From assembly GCF_003073045.1 (NCBI RefSeq), contig NC_037593.1, positions 15,880,735 to 15,944,734 of the forward strand: DNA of 64,000 nt. The letters are read 5' to 3'. The first letter of the stretch is position 1. Each line of letters starts with the position of its first letter. The notes below the pieces were generated by a model, which saw only the letters and a list, made by a program, of their open reading frames with translations, did no database searches and was not told the DNA's origin. Origin of the DNA: Pomacea canaliculata (taxonomy: Eukaryota; Mollusca; Gastropoda; Architaenioglossa; Ampullariidae). Both the position numbers and the translations under genes were made by a program. Below are positions 11,301-23,332 of the stretch, piece after piece.

Positions 11301-14300
11301 CGCTTCTCCTCCCAGAAGACAGCACAACCTTAACCTAACCTGAGCTCAAGTGGAGTTGGGGAGGAGAGAAGCAATCGGTCTCGACAAAGAGTTGTTCGCG
11401 GATAAGAAGACTTCGTCAGAAAAAGATTTTTAATTTTTTTATAACATTAAAAAAACATGTTGGCCACTTGCATATGTGTGTGTCTGTGTGTGCGTGTGTG
11501 CGCGTGTTTAGTGTGTGTGTAAAAATAAATGGACCAGACCTTAGTCTACCTCACGGGTAACAGTTCTAAGTGTCTGGTCCCTCGATGTCATACAAACAAG
11601 CAGCTAAAAAAGTCAACAACAATAATACACAAACAACCCGTGCACACACAAACCAAAAGGAAAGAAATAGATGGAAGCCTCCGAGGTTGGCCAATACTCT
11701 AGAGATCACATTTTACTACCGGTCCTCAGCTATTTTCTGTCGTGCAACCAAAATTATCCCCAGAAACAAAAGTCCAAAACTATTGGGACACTAAGAGTGA
11801 AAAATGAAATAAAACGAATAAAACAAAATAGATGAATGAAGGTGTGTTCTCACCCTCTGCCGTCATCCTTCTCCACCTGGGCGGGAGCTCTCCACTGGTC
11901 CTCTTCACTCTGTTTCTGAGGTCGGTCGGAGTCTGCGTGCCAGAACCACACCCGGTACTTGGAGTCTCCAGTCTTCGTGGATCCACCCACGTACCCAGGG
12001 TTCGTGTCATCGAACGTCTTCGACGGTCTTCGACCCCCGTCGGACCACTTAGAGCCCTCATCTGCTTTGTTGTCGCTCTTCTTCTCTTCTTCCTCCTCGT
12101 CTTTGCTCCCCGACTCCCCCTTGCCGCTTTTTCCTTCTTTTTCTCCTCCGCTGCTTTTTCCTCCCTTTCCGCTCTTTTCACTTTTTCCTTTGCTCCCTTT
12201 TCCACTCTCCCCTTCTTCATCACCTGTCTTCCCTCCGCTTTTCTTTCCTTCTTCACTTTTCTCGCTGCCTTCCTCTGCCCCTTCGTCTTTTCCTGAATCT
12301 TCGCTCCCTTCTGACTTACTGCTCCAATCGTCTTCAGAGTAATCTCCCCATTCGTCTTTGGGGAATTCCTTGATTTCGGGGAGGATTCCTTTGCTCAACA
12401 TGTCGATAGACCCGCCGTTGCAGTAGTCCTACAGTAGAGGGGAGAAAACTCCTGATAAACACGTGCGTTTATTGAATATTTGTGCCTTTCTAACATTTCT
12501 TTTTTTTCTATTTATTAATCGTTATTTTTTTTTTGGTATTTCCCTCATCCATTAAAATAAAAATAAGTACCAAAAAAGAAAAAAAAATAATAACAATAAA
12601 CCTGCTACTGCTGGCAGATAAACACTTCTCCTATCCATTCTTGCTCGTCCATGACAGTTATTGCATGTGATGAAAACTTAACTATTATTTAGGTAAAGGA
12701 TCATGTAATTTACCTTTTTACAGAAGCACCAGGTCATCTCCCCCAACCAAGGCACGTGCTGTGTCTGGCAGCCTGTGTAGTGAATGTCCACTTGAGACTC
12801 CATCCACCAGTCGGCGCATCCTCGGTTTATCACTAACGGAACATGAATAACGGTGTTGATAACAATGCTGATGATAAAGACTATAGGATCATCAACAATG
12901 ATGACAAGAATTGTTCTCGTATTATTCCAACACTTTCATCTTCTGAGTTTCTGCATAGGATTTTTTCAAGTCTGAGATGCGTTTAATTTATAGAGAAGAG
13001 AAAGAAAAGAAACAGAAAGAGACACAAAGCAAGATAGTGAGACGTTATTTGAACAGAAACATGGTTGAAAACTGATGAAAAGTGCTTAATGAATTAAACT
13101 TGTTAGAAGCTGATGATGAAAAGCATGTAAAATATTAAGTTTGGGGGTCCCAAGTGTTACCTCCAGATTCGTCCTTTTTCAAGAAGCACGTGGAGGTTTT
13201 CTCGCACTCGATGGTGGCAACAGCGCTTTTGAAAGGAGCATCCACCTTCTCCTTGCAGTATGGATTCCAACTTGAACAGTCATGACACTTGATAGACGCT
13301 AGAAAGAAAGAAATTAAATGATTTTCCATTATGCCAAATCGACACTTCACTTCATCATTTCAAGTTGATTTCTCTTAGACACTTTCTGACCTCATAGGCC
13401 ATTGCTTCATAATATCCTGGGTTCTTCACTTCTGCATTTCTAAAAAAATTCCTACAGCAAGCAACGCCACATCTAACTTCACATATTTATCAATGGTTTG
13501 TAAATCATTCATATAACATCTGACCGGCAGTTTTTGCTATAAAAGTGATGAAAGCTGCACAAGGCATGGAGGTGGGGTCCAACCCTGTGTGGGCCACGTG
13601 GACTTGTGAAAAAAAAAGCACGTTGACGATCTCGTTAGTTCCCCATTAAACTATTACACATGCTGTCCAGAAACAAACGACAGATGACATGCAGTGGACT
13701 TGGCTCGACGCCCGTGTCAACAGTTGTAACGGTCCGGCAACAGCATCCCGCATCCCTGCCTCCTGCTGGCCTCGCGCCGTTGTTTGTTCTCGTCACTTAG
13801 CTTCGGCCTCGGCCTTAGCCAAGGCGGTTCTTGTCTTGTGTGATTGCCGGGGAGGGGAAGAAGGGAGAAAAGCAAAGTGACACAGGAGAACAACTCGAGA
13901 CGAAACACAGCAACTTTAAAAACAACCCAAACTCGAAAAGAAAGTCAGTTTTTTTTTCCTCTTACTCTTAACGAAAATGGAATAAAGAAATGTCTGCAGA
14001 TCCTCACCTCACATAAGTATTTGTAGTTTGGGCATTCTTACATACAGAACATTTAAGCAAGTGCATTAATTATCAAAATGAATTACTCAGGAAAAGTTGT
14101 AGTTGTTAAGTAGTAGTCGAATGTTAACCTGTTTTGGGTATTAAGATCTGAAGGATGAGGGAATAGGACAATGTAAATAGTTTTATTGTTTACGATTTAT
14201 TCTTCTCGTAACTAAACGTTAGTCTTTTCGTTTTCACAAAATTTAACTGCTAAATAAGTTAAACGAATCAAATTTTGATCATTGTTATTACCAAGTTAAT

Positions 14301-14605
14301 TTTTTAAAGTTGACTTATGTCAGAAAGACAAGGAACTTACAAAAAATATGGACAGTTTTAATATTGGCGAACATGATAACAGGCAATAACAGTCGGATAA
14401 ACTGTAAAATAATTGTTAGAATTCACAAGATCTCAGAAGATTTTTAAAAAGTTCTCTCAGTTTGTATAAACTCAGCATCCGTCTCTAAAAGTCTCTGGAT
14501 ACAGAAAAACAAGTGGCCACAGGCATGTAAAATATAATGTTTGGTCTTACCGTGTCCAGTCTTGGTTACCACGGAAACCACCAATAAGAAGAAAATTCTA
14601 TCCAT
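5382..14605 (-). CDS. Secreted protein with two QVR/Ly6 (three-finger) domains, nine exons
   Basis: Exons: 14605-14551, 13298-13161, 12832-12714, 12428-11854, 8673-8305, 8028-7830, 7455-7324, 6878-6693, 6007-5382; every junction has GT/AG and matching phase. Exon 1 is a signal peptide. Exons 2-4 encode the first domain (CHDC, RGCADWW, WCFC, DYCN) and exons 7-8 the second (CWDC, RGCADGW, WCFC, SLCN). Each has ten cysteines in Ly6/uPAR order and a C-x2-C start and C-N end typical of the QVR/Sleepless group. Exon 4 continues into a long Ser/Glu/Lys/Gly linker; exon 5 adds acidic and Thr/Ser repeats; exon 9 is mucin-like with NST sites. The C-terminus is polar (DDLKALL), so no GPI signal is seen and secretion is likely. 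Exon 5 changes frame near 8600-8565, equal to one missing base; with it restored the protein is about 799 residues. Two adjacent genes is the alternative, but the second domain then lacks a signal peptide. Ligand and role unknown. Confidence 0.75.
8440..8566. repeat. Coding minisatellite (CCAGCA/CCAGGA/CTAGCA units) in exon 5 of the QVR/Ly6 gene
   Basis: On the minus strand six-base units such as ACCAGC, ACCAGG and ACTAAG repeat from about 8566 to 8440. All three frames are open: one gives Ser-Thr dipeptides with Arg/Lys, one Ala-Pro, one mixed residues. The exon enters in the frame that becomes Ala-Pro, but the frame that joins to the next exon in phase is the Ser-Thr one, so a frame change falls at the start of the array. 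Confidence 0.7.
10188..10284. repeat. (GTCA)n tetranucleotide array in intron 4 of the QVR/Ly6 gene
   Basis: Imperfect tandem GTCAGTCA/GTAAGTCA units run for almost 100 bases inside the 3.2 kb intron between exons 4 and 5. The rest of that intron (8674-11853) is AT-rich with poly-T and TG runs (10978-10990, 11047-11064, 11476-11520); I see no other exon in it. Confidence 0.85.
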
Positions 14606-14701
14606 TGTTTTGCTCATCCAGCGTCTTTCAGATTTTGCTGAAGACTACAAGGCTTTCGTCGCTGTGGTCGTCAGGAGTTGTTACCAAACTGCACAGCGTG
14701 T

Positions 14702-14711
14702 CTTATATACC
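14702..14711 (-). promoter_or_regulatory. TATA box of the QVR/Ly6 gene
   Basis: The minus strand reads GGTATATAAG here, about 100 bases upstream of the start codon at 14605. A start of transcription some 30 bases downstream (around 14675) would leave a short 5' UTR of about 70 bases. The spacing and the signal-peptide exon that follows support this as the core promoter. Confidence 0.6.
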
Positions 14712-15514
14712 GCAAGCTTGTGTGACGACAGTTGGCGCATGCGCAGAAGGCTGCTCGGTAGTCCGTGCCAAGACTAACGGAATGCATCGTGTTTGACAAT
14801 ACAATCCAAAGCTAACTGCCCTGTGACAGTCACATCAAAAAAAGAAGAAGAAGAAGAAAAAAAAGAACAACATCCCCACGGAGGATGAGACAGAAAGAGA
14901 CAATATCAGTTTTATGCTGAAGGAGCCCATCCCGTTGTTTTTTTGTTTTTTGTTTTTTTTTGACTTGTGGTTGGTGGAGGTGAAGAGGATGGTGGTAGGG
15001 ATGAAGGTCAACTGAGCACTAAGTAATCTTCTGTTTTCGTCTAGGTCATCTCTCTCTCCTCTTTCTTTTGTTTTCATTCTCGTTTAATATTATATTATTT
15101 AATTATTATATCTATCAACTAATAGGATGTGCTTGCATACCTATATGAGTGTGTCTGATGCTAGAAGAAGGGGCTATATAAACGTGCTATTTATTTTTGA
15201 TTACTTATTTTTCTTCTATCTCTCTCTTTCACTTCATAAAGTATGTGTGTTTGTGAAATTGTGCGTGTGCTTGTATGTGTATTTACAGATGCATATTTAC
15301 AACCACGTTGAAGTGTATGTGCACGCACAAAATAAGACATTAAAAGAAGGGTTGTACCAATATAAATTTTTATTTCTTTCTTTGCCTTTGTCTTTCTATC
15401 TTCCACGCTCCCAATCTTCTTACTTTTTTTTTCTTTCATAACTTGATTGGTTTTTGTCTAGCATTCTTTCTGTTCTATGTTTACTGCATTACTGGCTTTT
15501 GCTGCGGCTTTTTG

Positions 15515-15572
15515 CGGTGCGTGTGTGTCTGTGTGTGTCTGTGTGTGTGTCTGTGTGTCTGTGTGTGTGAGT
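15515..15572. repeat. (TGTG/TGTC)n microsatellite
   Basis: Alternating GTGTGTGTCT units. It yields His/Thr/Gln-rich frames on the minus strand that should not be read as protein. Confidence 0.85.
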
Positions 15573-16799
15573 GGACGACACCGACCACAAGCACGTAACT
15601 CGGGCAATGAGCAAATTCTATGCACCTAAAAAAGGAGGAGACCTGTCCATGCCTGACTTCCAGTGCTTTCCACGTCCTTCGTGACATCACCGGCCAGGGA
15701 CGGGACAGTCAAGTGCCACCTCTACCCTTCCTCCGCCAAGAAGGATAGAGAGATGCAAAAGATGCGAAGGATGCCGAGGAAAACGAGTGTATGATCAGAC
15801 TAGGATTAAAGTTCATGTGGAGAAAATTCATTTCTTCTTTTATCCCTTTGTTCTGTAAATCTTCATTTTACTTATATTTGTGTCTTTCAAAGTTGGTTGG
15901 GTTTTACTTTTACTTATCAGTTTTTATCTTTTTAAGCTTCATTTATAATTTTTTTTTTATTGACTGTTATTTGTTTTCAGTTTTATAATTCGGAGAATTA
16001 AATGCTTTGCATTGTTCCTCTCTTTGTGCCCCTCCTCCTCCTCCTCCAAAAAAAAAAACAACAAACAAACAAACAAAAAAAATGCATGCCAAGATTTTTT
16101 CAGGAGCAACTTTTTTTTTTTTTGATTGTAGACGAATGTGAACAGTAGTTGATTATACACGCGGGCCGTTGACAGGCCAATATGACGAGGGTGCAGGCAA
16201 ATTGAAAGTCCCCACAACGCCAACCTTCCAGCGCTGCAAGAAACGAGAAGAAAGGGGGGCGACTCTTCATTGTCTGACCTGGATGACGCAAGAAGACAGG
16301 TGGCTCAGGTATTTTCATGTCTGTAATGTGGACTGGCAGAGCGGTACACTAGGAAAGGCACGTGGCCAGAAGGTAAATCGTCCGGACACCAGGGGTCACT
16401 GAGGTCCCTGACAACAGCTGCAGCTGTCTGGGAGAAGGGAGGAGATGTCATCAACATTCTTCTCTTTGTATCGGCTTCCCAGCCTTTTCATTAGCATATT
16501 TCTCCAATGGAACAAAGAAAGGTATCTTTTTTTCAGTTTCTATTGATAATGGTTTAATATTTATTATCATTATTTTTTGTAATTAAGATATAGGTATGTA
16601 ATTAAGGCATATATTATTATCTAGGTTTCGTTCTGTTATCGACATTAGGAAGAAATAAGGATTATAATAATACGCGATCTCAAAACTTTCGATTTAAACA
16701 AGAAAAATCATTAAACGTTCCGATATATAAAACTGCAGTAATATTAGCCACATAGTTGTATTGTCTTAAACTTGTCTTTAAGTATCCATCATTGTTAGT

Positions 16800-17030
16800 G
16801 AGTAGACTTCATGGTCAAGTGGACAGTCGAGTGATTAGTGAGCTTCCGTTCGAACTCAGACACGCACCGGTTCGCTACCCGTGTAGCGCAGCAAAGTTCC
16901 CTCAGTCGACCCACCTGGCGAAAGTGGGTGCCTGATTCCAGGTAAGGTAAGGGAAGGAGATTAGGTCTCTAACACCTCACTCCCAACGACCTGAAAGGTC
17001 AGGAGACGACCTTTACCTTTCACCTCTTTG
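16800..17030 (+). mobile_element. tRNA-derived SINE copy (family A)
   Basis: A tRNA-like head has an A-box-like segment (GTCGAGTGATTAG, about 16827-16839) and a B-box-like GGTTCGCTACCC at 16869-16880. It is followed by an unrelated body with a hairpin-prone stretch (GACCTGAAAGGTC). The segment CGCTACCCGTGTAGCGCAGC at 16873-16892 has a close relative at 25919-25938, which supports an interspersed repeat. Exact ends and any target-site duplication are not resolved. Confidence 0.5.
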
Positions 17031-17961
17031 TGTTTCAATCATTTGTTTGCCGATGAGAAATGTATGAACATCTTTCGGAAAAAAATAATAGTGGACCAAT
17101 ATGCAGGATAGAAAGAAGTAAAAAACAGAAGTTGGCCAAAAAGAGAATGAGGTGAGGAATGACGGAATGACAGATGGAAAATAGAAGAAGCGGAGAGACG
17201 AAAGAGCAGAAAGAAGAAAAGAGAAAGAGAGAGAGCAAAGACATAAAGACTTCCGAAGCAGCTTAGAGCTCTGCTGCACATCGCAAGCCAAGGGAAGACC
17301 TCTGTCATCTGGCCCGTCTACAGACCAGACACGTTTGCGACTATTTGTGTACTGCTGTTCGCCTCAATCAAACCAGAGCTCGGAGGAGTCGAGATTTAGA
17401 GTTCAAACCCCGCACCACTGGTCCTACTCACGTAGCATGTTTCGTGAAAACCCTCGAAGGGTCATCTAATGGCACCTTCTGCAAGTATTTGTTTGTTTTT
17501 ACTGCAAGAGCTGCACCTCACACCGTTCGCTACCATCTCGTCTTGTGCAGTCTTGTCACGTTCCACAACAGAAGAAAAGAATCAGAGCAAAGCAAACAAT
17601 CCCTATAAACACAAAACAACAAGCCTTTAACACGTATTAGCGATGACAGTGGACATATTATCTTAATACTTTATTTTAGTGGTTGTTCAGTAGGGAGAAG
17701 GTACGTTTCTTTAAAAGTCAATTTTTGTGCATTTTCTTTGCAACATAAAAGTGTATTTATACCATGATTTCTTGATGAACAAGATTTTTGTTAAATCTCT
17801 TCAACTGTGGAAGAAAAAAGTCTCATTAGCACAGATTCTAGTCCCGCTTTGTTCTCCCAAAGTCACCTGAAGCTTCGCTAAGCCAAGACGTTGATCCTGC
17901 TCGAGGACCTCACGCGCAAAGTCTTTGGACCAAGTCTTGGCCCAAAGTGTTTCACACAGTT

Positions 17962-17967
17962 TTTATT
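17962..17967 (-). terminator. Polyadenylation signal of the GPCR gene
   Basis: The minus strand reads AATAAA about 100 bases downstream of the GPCR stop codon (18065-18067). The distance is typical for a short 3' UTR. Confidence 0.5.
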
Positions 17968-18064
17968 AAAGATTTCGTATGTCCCCGGTGCATTCAAGCC
18001 CAGAAACACCTCCTCAACATCCATCTCCAGTCGTTGACAGTTCACAGACTGGTTCTCATCCTTT

Positions 18065-20495
18065 CTACTTGTTTCCAGTGAACAAAGACCTGAGCAACTT
18101 GGGATTTTCTCTATGGCAGACCTGAAACTGGAAACGAGCCAAGCACAAGCGAAAGTGTTTATCAGTCACGAAGAGTACGTAGGAGTTGACCGCGCACCCA
18201 ATGAAAAAAGACCTGAAACACAAAGCAATAACCGTTTAGCTTACTGAAGCAATAATTAGCTAATTGGTATTTTCTGCCGAGCAATTACTACAAGCTCTGT
18301 AAACATGCGTCACGTGCAGAGAAAGAACTGCGTGCCCAGGACAATAAAGCTCATCAGAACATATTCTCCTTATTGAAGTCCGTAATTAACTTCCCGTTCA
18401 AGCAAGGAATGTAAGTCAGTTAAACAAATGCAATGATACACAAGTTAGTAAACAAAGAGAACAAATTATTAGCGAAAGATGAGCAAAGGTCTCCGACCTG
18501 TACACGAGCTGCAAAACGATCGAGGTGTTGGTTGACCAAAGCCGTTTGATCCCAGCTGACCCCCTGGCCGTGATGTCCAGTATGAAGATGGCGAAGGGCA
18601 CGAATTGCATGACCACGAGCATAGACATGAGACACAACGTGCAGCACGCGCTGGACCGCACCTGCCGCAACGTCATCTGGTCACGTGCTAACTGGGACCT
18701 CCTTCCGTCAGTGGGCGAAAAAAATGCAGGAAAATCAATGAGTCAGGAACGAAAAAAATGTGTAAAGGACGATTTTTTTTTAAAGATAAAGAGGAAGATA
18801 GTCTAAAACGAAGAAAGAAAATAAAACCCCTTCTATATTTTTTTACACTAAATTTGTCGGTTTTTTTTTTTTTTTTAGTAATCGTGTAAACAACCGGATA
18901 ATTATGTTACCATAAATTGCTGGGTAGTTTGTTTTATGACTTTTTTATTTTTGCTTTGGAGGATAATTGTTTTTTTGTTTTTTTTTTTTGCACGATGCTG
19001 TAAGTAGACATCAAAATAACGAACAGGGTGCATATACTTTCCATTTTCTGCCCCCTCCCCCTCCGGTTCCTACGTCACAGCATCAACCCCCATCTTTGTC
19101 CATAGCCTAATTTTCTCGTTTGTGATTTTAAAGACCAACCTTGATGGTTTGCGTTTTTTTTCAGAAATCAGTAATATAAGGCAATATAAAACTAACCTGT
19201 AAATTTGAGCCTCCAAAACCCATCCGTCAATTATTTATCCGCTTCACTTTTTCTTTTTAGACCAAGGGGCTAGGTGTAAAAAATCATAACGTTTGCTTAT
19301 ATCAATCTAACCGACTAACTTATCACGTAGATCTGTACACTACAGAGGCTTCACCGAAAAGCAGCAAGCAGTTAAACTGTTCAAAATTACTTCCTTTTGA
19401 TTGGAGAACATGAAAGGCAAATTAAAAGAAGGTCTGGGCATGTGCGAAAAGAAACAAAGTGGACAGCCGCGTTTCTCACCGGGATTGGTCCCTTTGATAT
19501 AAATCGCTCGTCGGTACCGAGGAGTCGGGACATCTGCTTCTCTCCGATGTCTGTTTAGTTTCTTCTTTAGATGGAAGAGACGGTGGCAGCGACAGCAACG
19601 ATGATGCCACTTTTGCAGCGGAAACCGGCTTCCCCAGGTTGGGTTCTAGCTGAGACGGGAATTTTACTGTGGAGAGAGGTTCTGGGTGAGTGGTTGCCTC
19701 GGGGCTTAAATTTCGCTCTAAAGGGTTGAACTCCTCCTTCGAAGGAGGCATCTGAATGCTGGAATGGGATATTGGCGGTGGTGGTGGTGGTGGTAGTGCT
19801 CGGTCAGTTAGGGACAAGGAATCTTTCGACGCCGTGAAGTCCAGGCTGCTGCTGCTGTTCGACACGCGGAAGACAGCGCTGCTCATGCGCATGTTGGTGG
19901 TGATGATGAAGCACGTCACGCCGATGAGGTATATCGCGATGGTCCCGTGGTAAACGAGGACCCAGGGTCTGCCGAGGAAGCGCTGTGCCACGAAACAAAC
20001 GGCCATCAGATGAGGTTTCTGCAGGTACTCCACGTGACTGGTCACTCCACTGATTAGGACGGCAGGGATGGAGGCGGTGATTGCCACGGCGACAGCTCCT
20101 CCCACCTCCAACGCTACACGCCGCTGGTCGATGGTGGTCTGCGAAGAGGTGAAGATCTTCCGCTGCATCTCGTAGGTCCATGACGCTAGAAGCCAGGCGC
20201 ATGCGCAAACTACGAACATCTGCAGCCCCCAGAAGGCCTGGCACGTCTCGTCACTCGGCGTCCGGATCATGTACGTGAGGAGGGTGAGGTACATCTGCAG
20301 TGGCATCAGCACCAAGCAGGACAGCAGGTCAAAGGTAGCCATGGCGATGGCCAGCACACGCAGAAACCCTTTGTGAACGAACAGCGTGTAGTAGCAGAGA
20401 ACCATCACGTTGCCGGTCACGCCGAAGACCATGCAGAGGGTAACGGAGAAGAAGGTGAAGATGCTAACCGAGGTCACATTGTTTTCCGTGTACAT
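18065..20495 (-). CDS. Class A (rhodopsin-like) G protein-coupled receptor, orphan
   Basis: Exons 20495-19480, about 18698-18498 and 18212-18065 join in phases 2 and 2 to give about 454 residues. Helix 1 has the GNxxV motif (residues 28-32), helix 2 the conserved Asp56, and Cys85 at the top of helix 3 can pair with Cys167 in extracellular loop 2. A long Pro/Ser-rich third intracellular loop (about 205-350) precedes helix 6, which keeps its proline (QFVPF). Helix 7 is split by the last intron and ends in NSYVLFV instead of NPxxY. The DRY position reads WTYEMQ. An NVT glycosylation site lies at residues 6-8. The second acceptor (18700-18699) has a weak pyrimidine tract. The frame stays open upstream of the chosen ATG but shows no earlier ATG; a short upstream ATG-ATG-ACG-TAA sits at about 20574-20563. 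Ligand unknown. Confidence 0.75.
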
Positions 20496-23332
20496 TTCGT
20501 TCGCAGCAGAGTTGCAGCTTCTCCAGAAATGGATGTTTCTACTTGCTCGAAATCGTTCCTCAATTACGTCATCATGGCTTCTGTGGATAAGAAATTATCC
20601 CAAGACTTCAAGATGTCTAATTTTAAACGACGGCAGAGCTCTGTAGCCTGGAGTCTGGAATAATAAACAATAATAAACATAATATAATTTAGTCGACTCT
20701 CAGCTTGCTGCCAGGTGACTAAGGTCTGGGCGGGCCACCATCTTTGATAAAATCTGTGACGCAAACTGCTTATGACGTCACCAAAACTTTGACGTCTACT
20801 GATGAGGTCGAGTCGGCCATTTACCCATTCGACCGCTAGAGTACAATCCCAAGATGTCGATGTCCCGCCAATTCCAATCTCAACTGATATGGAAGATACG
20901 AAAAAAAATTGATGTTATTCATAGCCATCTCGTTCATTAAGACACCACCTGTTGAAACGTTAGCCATGACCGTTACACGATGACGTCAGTCTCTACTGCA
21001 TACCGGGAAGGTTTCGAGGTCAGTCTGGACATGTCGGCGGAAGGCGACAACAGATCAATTCAATGGACTTTTTCCAATTTTAAAATCATCGGAAACCGGC
21101 GTGCTGGTAATTAGTATTCATAAATTAAATGAAACTTTCACTTTTATGGGTTGTTCTCGTGAACTGTAACCATAATTAAGGGTAATTTTCAATTTTTTTT
21201 TCATCATCGCCATAGCCTTGTATGTCCCTTTAACTATCCATTAATTTATGCAGAATAATTGTTCACGCGTGCTTTGTGTGTGTGTGTTTGTGTGTGTGTG
21301 TGCGCGCGCGTAATAAAGAGATGGCAATGATTTTTCTCTTACATTCAGACAACTATTTTAGCTTTCTGTATGTTTCCATAAAATGAATTCATTATTATTA
21401 TTAATTATCAATATCAATATTAATATTAGTGCTGTATTAATACAGCGGGCAAAATAACACACTAGCTGACACAATATGAAACACCTTGATGAAGACAACC
21501 ATGACACAAGAACTGAAAGACACGTAATAACGTGACATGAAAACTTCTTACTTTTTATTTCTTTTCATTCATATATCACCAATAATCATGCTCTTATGCA
21601 AAGCATACATATATAGCTCACCCTCCCTTTCATTCAGAAATGGACGCCCACAGAGTTACAAACGTTTACAACTGCAAGTGGAATGAGAACACTGTTCATA
21701 ACAAGTAACAGTGAGCAAGGAACCCTCAAGTTACCTCCCCAATGGCGCTTATTGTCACATATAACCTCAATATCATAGATCTTTTATTTGCACGGATTCA
21801 AAGAAAAATGCCATTGGAACAGCGAACACAGAAAAAACGTTATTTACAAAAGCTACTTTTGTTAAAATTCGACAAAAGCAGTAAAGAGACACTTGTGAGC
21901 AACACATCAGCAACATTCGTGTCTTTGTCACATGTGTGTACGTGTATATATATAAAGAATTTTTTTTCACTATGGATATTCTTGATAAGAGAAAGAAACT
22001 TCTGTCCCTGTGCACAGGTGGAGACAGTCGAAAGTCTACCCTCGTACATTTCTAATGAACAATTCTTAAAAAAATAATAATAAAAATAAAGATAACCGAA
22101 CCAAAAACACCATACCCCCACACAACCCTTGCCCTTGATCTTGCTTCTTATTTAACCGGACAAAAAAAAAAAAATAAATAAACACGAAAGTTTGACTGAG
22201 TTCACCAACGGTTTTACACAAGTGTCCCCCTCTATCAGGCGTCCTTGCATTTTTCCGAAACGTGGTCAGGCGTTCATCCACTCCGTCCTGTTAAGAGCGG
22301 CCTTTACCTGATGGCCACTTACAACAATTTATTTGTCAATGTTGCAGATGGATTCGACAGTGAGTTTCGTTAAGAAGGTACCTTAGTAAAGTCGGAAATA
22401 CAAAAGTAATTATGACGGGGGAAAGGAAGGACTGTGTTGGTGTCCATGAAGAAAGAATGAAAGATACAAGAAAACGATGTAGAAATGATTGAAAGAGAAA
22501 AACTTTTATCCACAGAGAGATAACATTGTTGAGGCTGTGGAAGCAGCACAAGATACATAAAAGTGATTGTCTCGACTCTTTCATTCTCCATATTTCTCTC
22601 TTTCTCTCGTTCTTTCTCGTGCGTACAGCGCTGCGTGCACAGACCGTGGCATCAAAATGCTCAGCAAAGCATGAAAACCTAACAATATTAAAAATCAAGG
22701 AACATGTCGAATTACTTATATCTGATGGCAACAATCTGTGTAAACTTGCAGAAAAATCTGGCACACACAGTCCTGAGCAAAACTGTATACTTAGCATAGC
22801 CCCGTCCCTCGTGGTTACAACCACCAACTGAGCCAGAACTGAGTCAAGTTCATTCCAGAGAAGTGGATTCCTGAGCACAACAACAAGTGCATACATTTTT
22901 GTACAAATATTTCATCTACTGTAAGCGCACTTCTGTACTGAGCCCTAAATTCACAACTGAATCCTCTCGCCATTCATCAACAGTTGCAAAAGTCCCGACA
23001 TCTTCCGGCCCACAGGTCTTCGTCAGTCTGTTTGGGTGAACCAAATGGCGATGAAATGATGTCATCCGTGACGAGGGGCAAATGAGAGAAAATCACATTT
23101 GGAAAAAAAAACTGAATCTTCGCGGAATTCGTCAGTCCTAGCGATGTAAATGACAAATCTTTTGTGATAATGAGCGAAATTGCCATATAGAATTATGACA
23201 AACAATCTGGCCTTACTTTTGCGGAAATAAAAGCGTTCCCAAGGAGACGCACCGTGCTAGCGCACCGAAGCATGTGCAAACAAAGCTGCGCAGACAAAGT
23301 ACAGCAAGAGAGAGCAGATGATGACGAGGGCG
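20496..23332. other. GPCR 5' flank and SLC20 3' flank
   Basis: 20496-20900 is the GPCR 5' UTR/promoter side, with a possible UTR acceptor (TTATCCACAG at about 20592-20583 on the minus strand) and several CRE-like TGACGTCA/TGACGTAA motifs (about 20565-20790). 21271-21310 is a TG/CG run. The minus strand has AATAAA at about 22328-22333, 1 kb past the SLC20 stop codon, so 22330-23332 may be its 3' UTR. No coding region is supported; open frames at 21742-22896 are AT-rich shadows. Confidence 0.45.

Larger units (their letters stand above)
14720..17950. other. Intergenic stretch between the QVR/Ly6 gene and the GPCR
   Basis: No gene is supported here on either strand. It contains homopurine/homopyrimidine runs (14836-14866, 16022-16082), a TG/TC microsatellite (15515-15572) and one SINE copy (about 16800-17030). 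A second weak tRNA-like head sits at 17345-17430. Open frames are short and low in complexity. Confidence 0.6.

Noticed and set aside
11832-12342. Plus-strand frames rich in Phe/Ser/Leu/Pro
   Set aside because: Exact antisense shadow of the Ser/Glu/Lys exon of the QVR/Ly6 gene.
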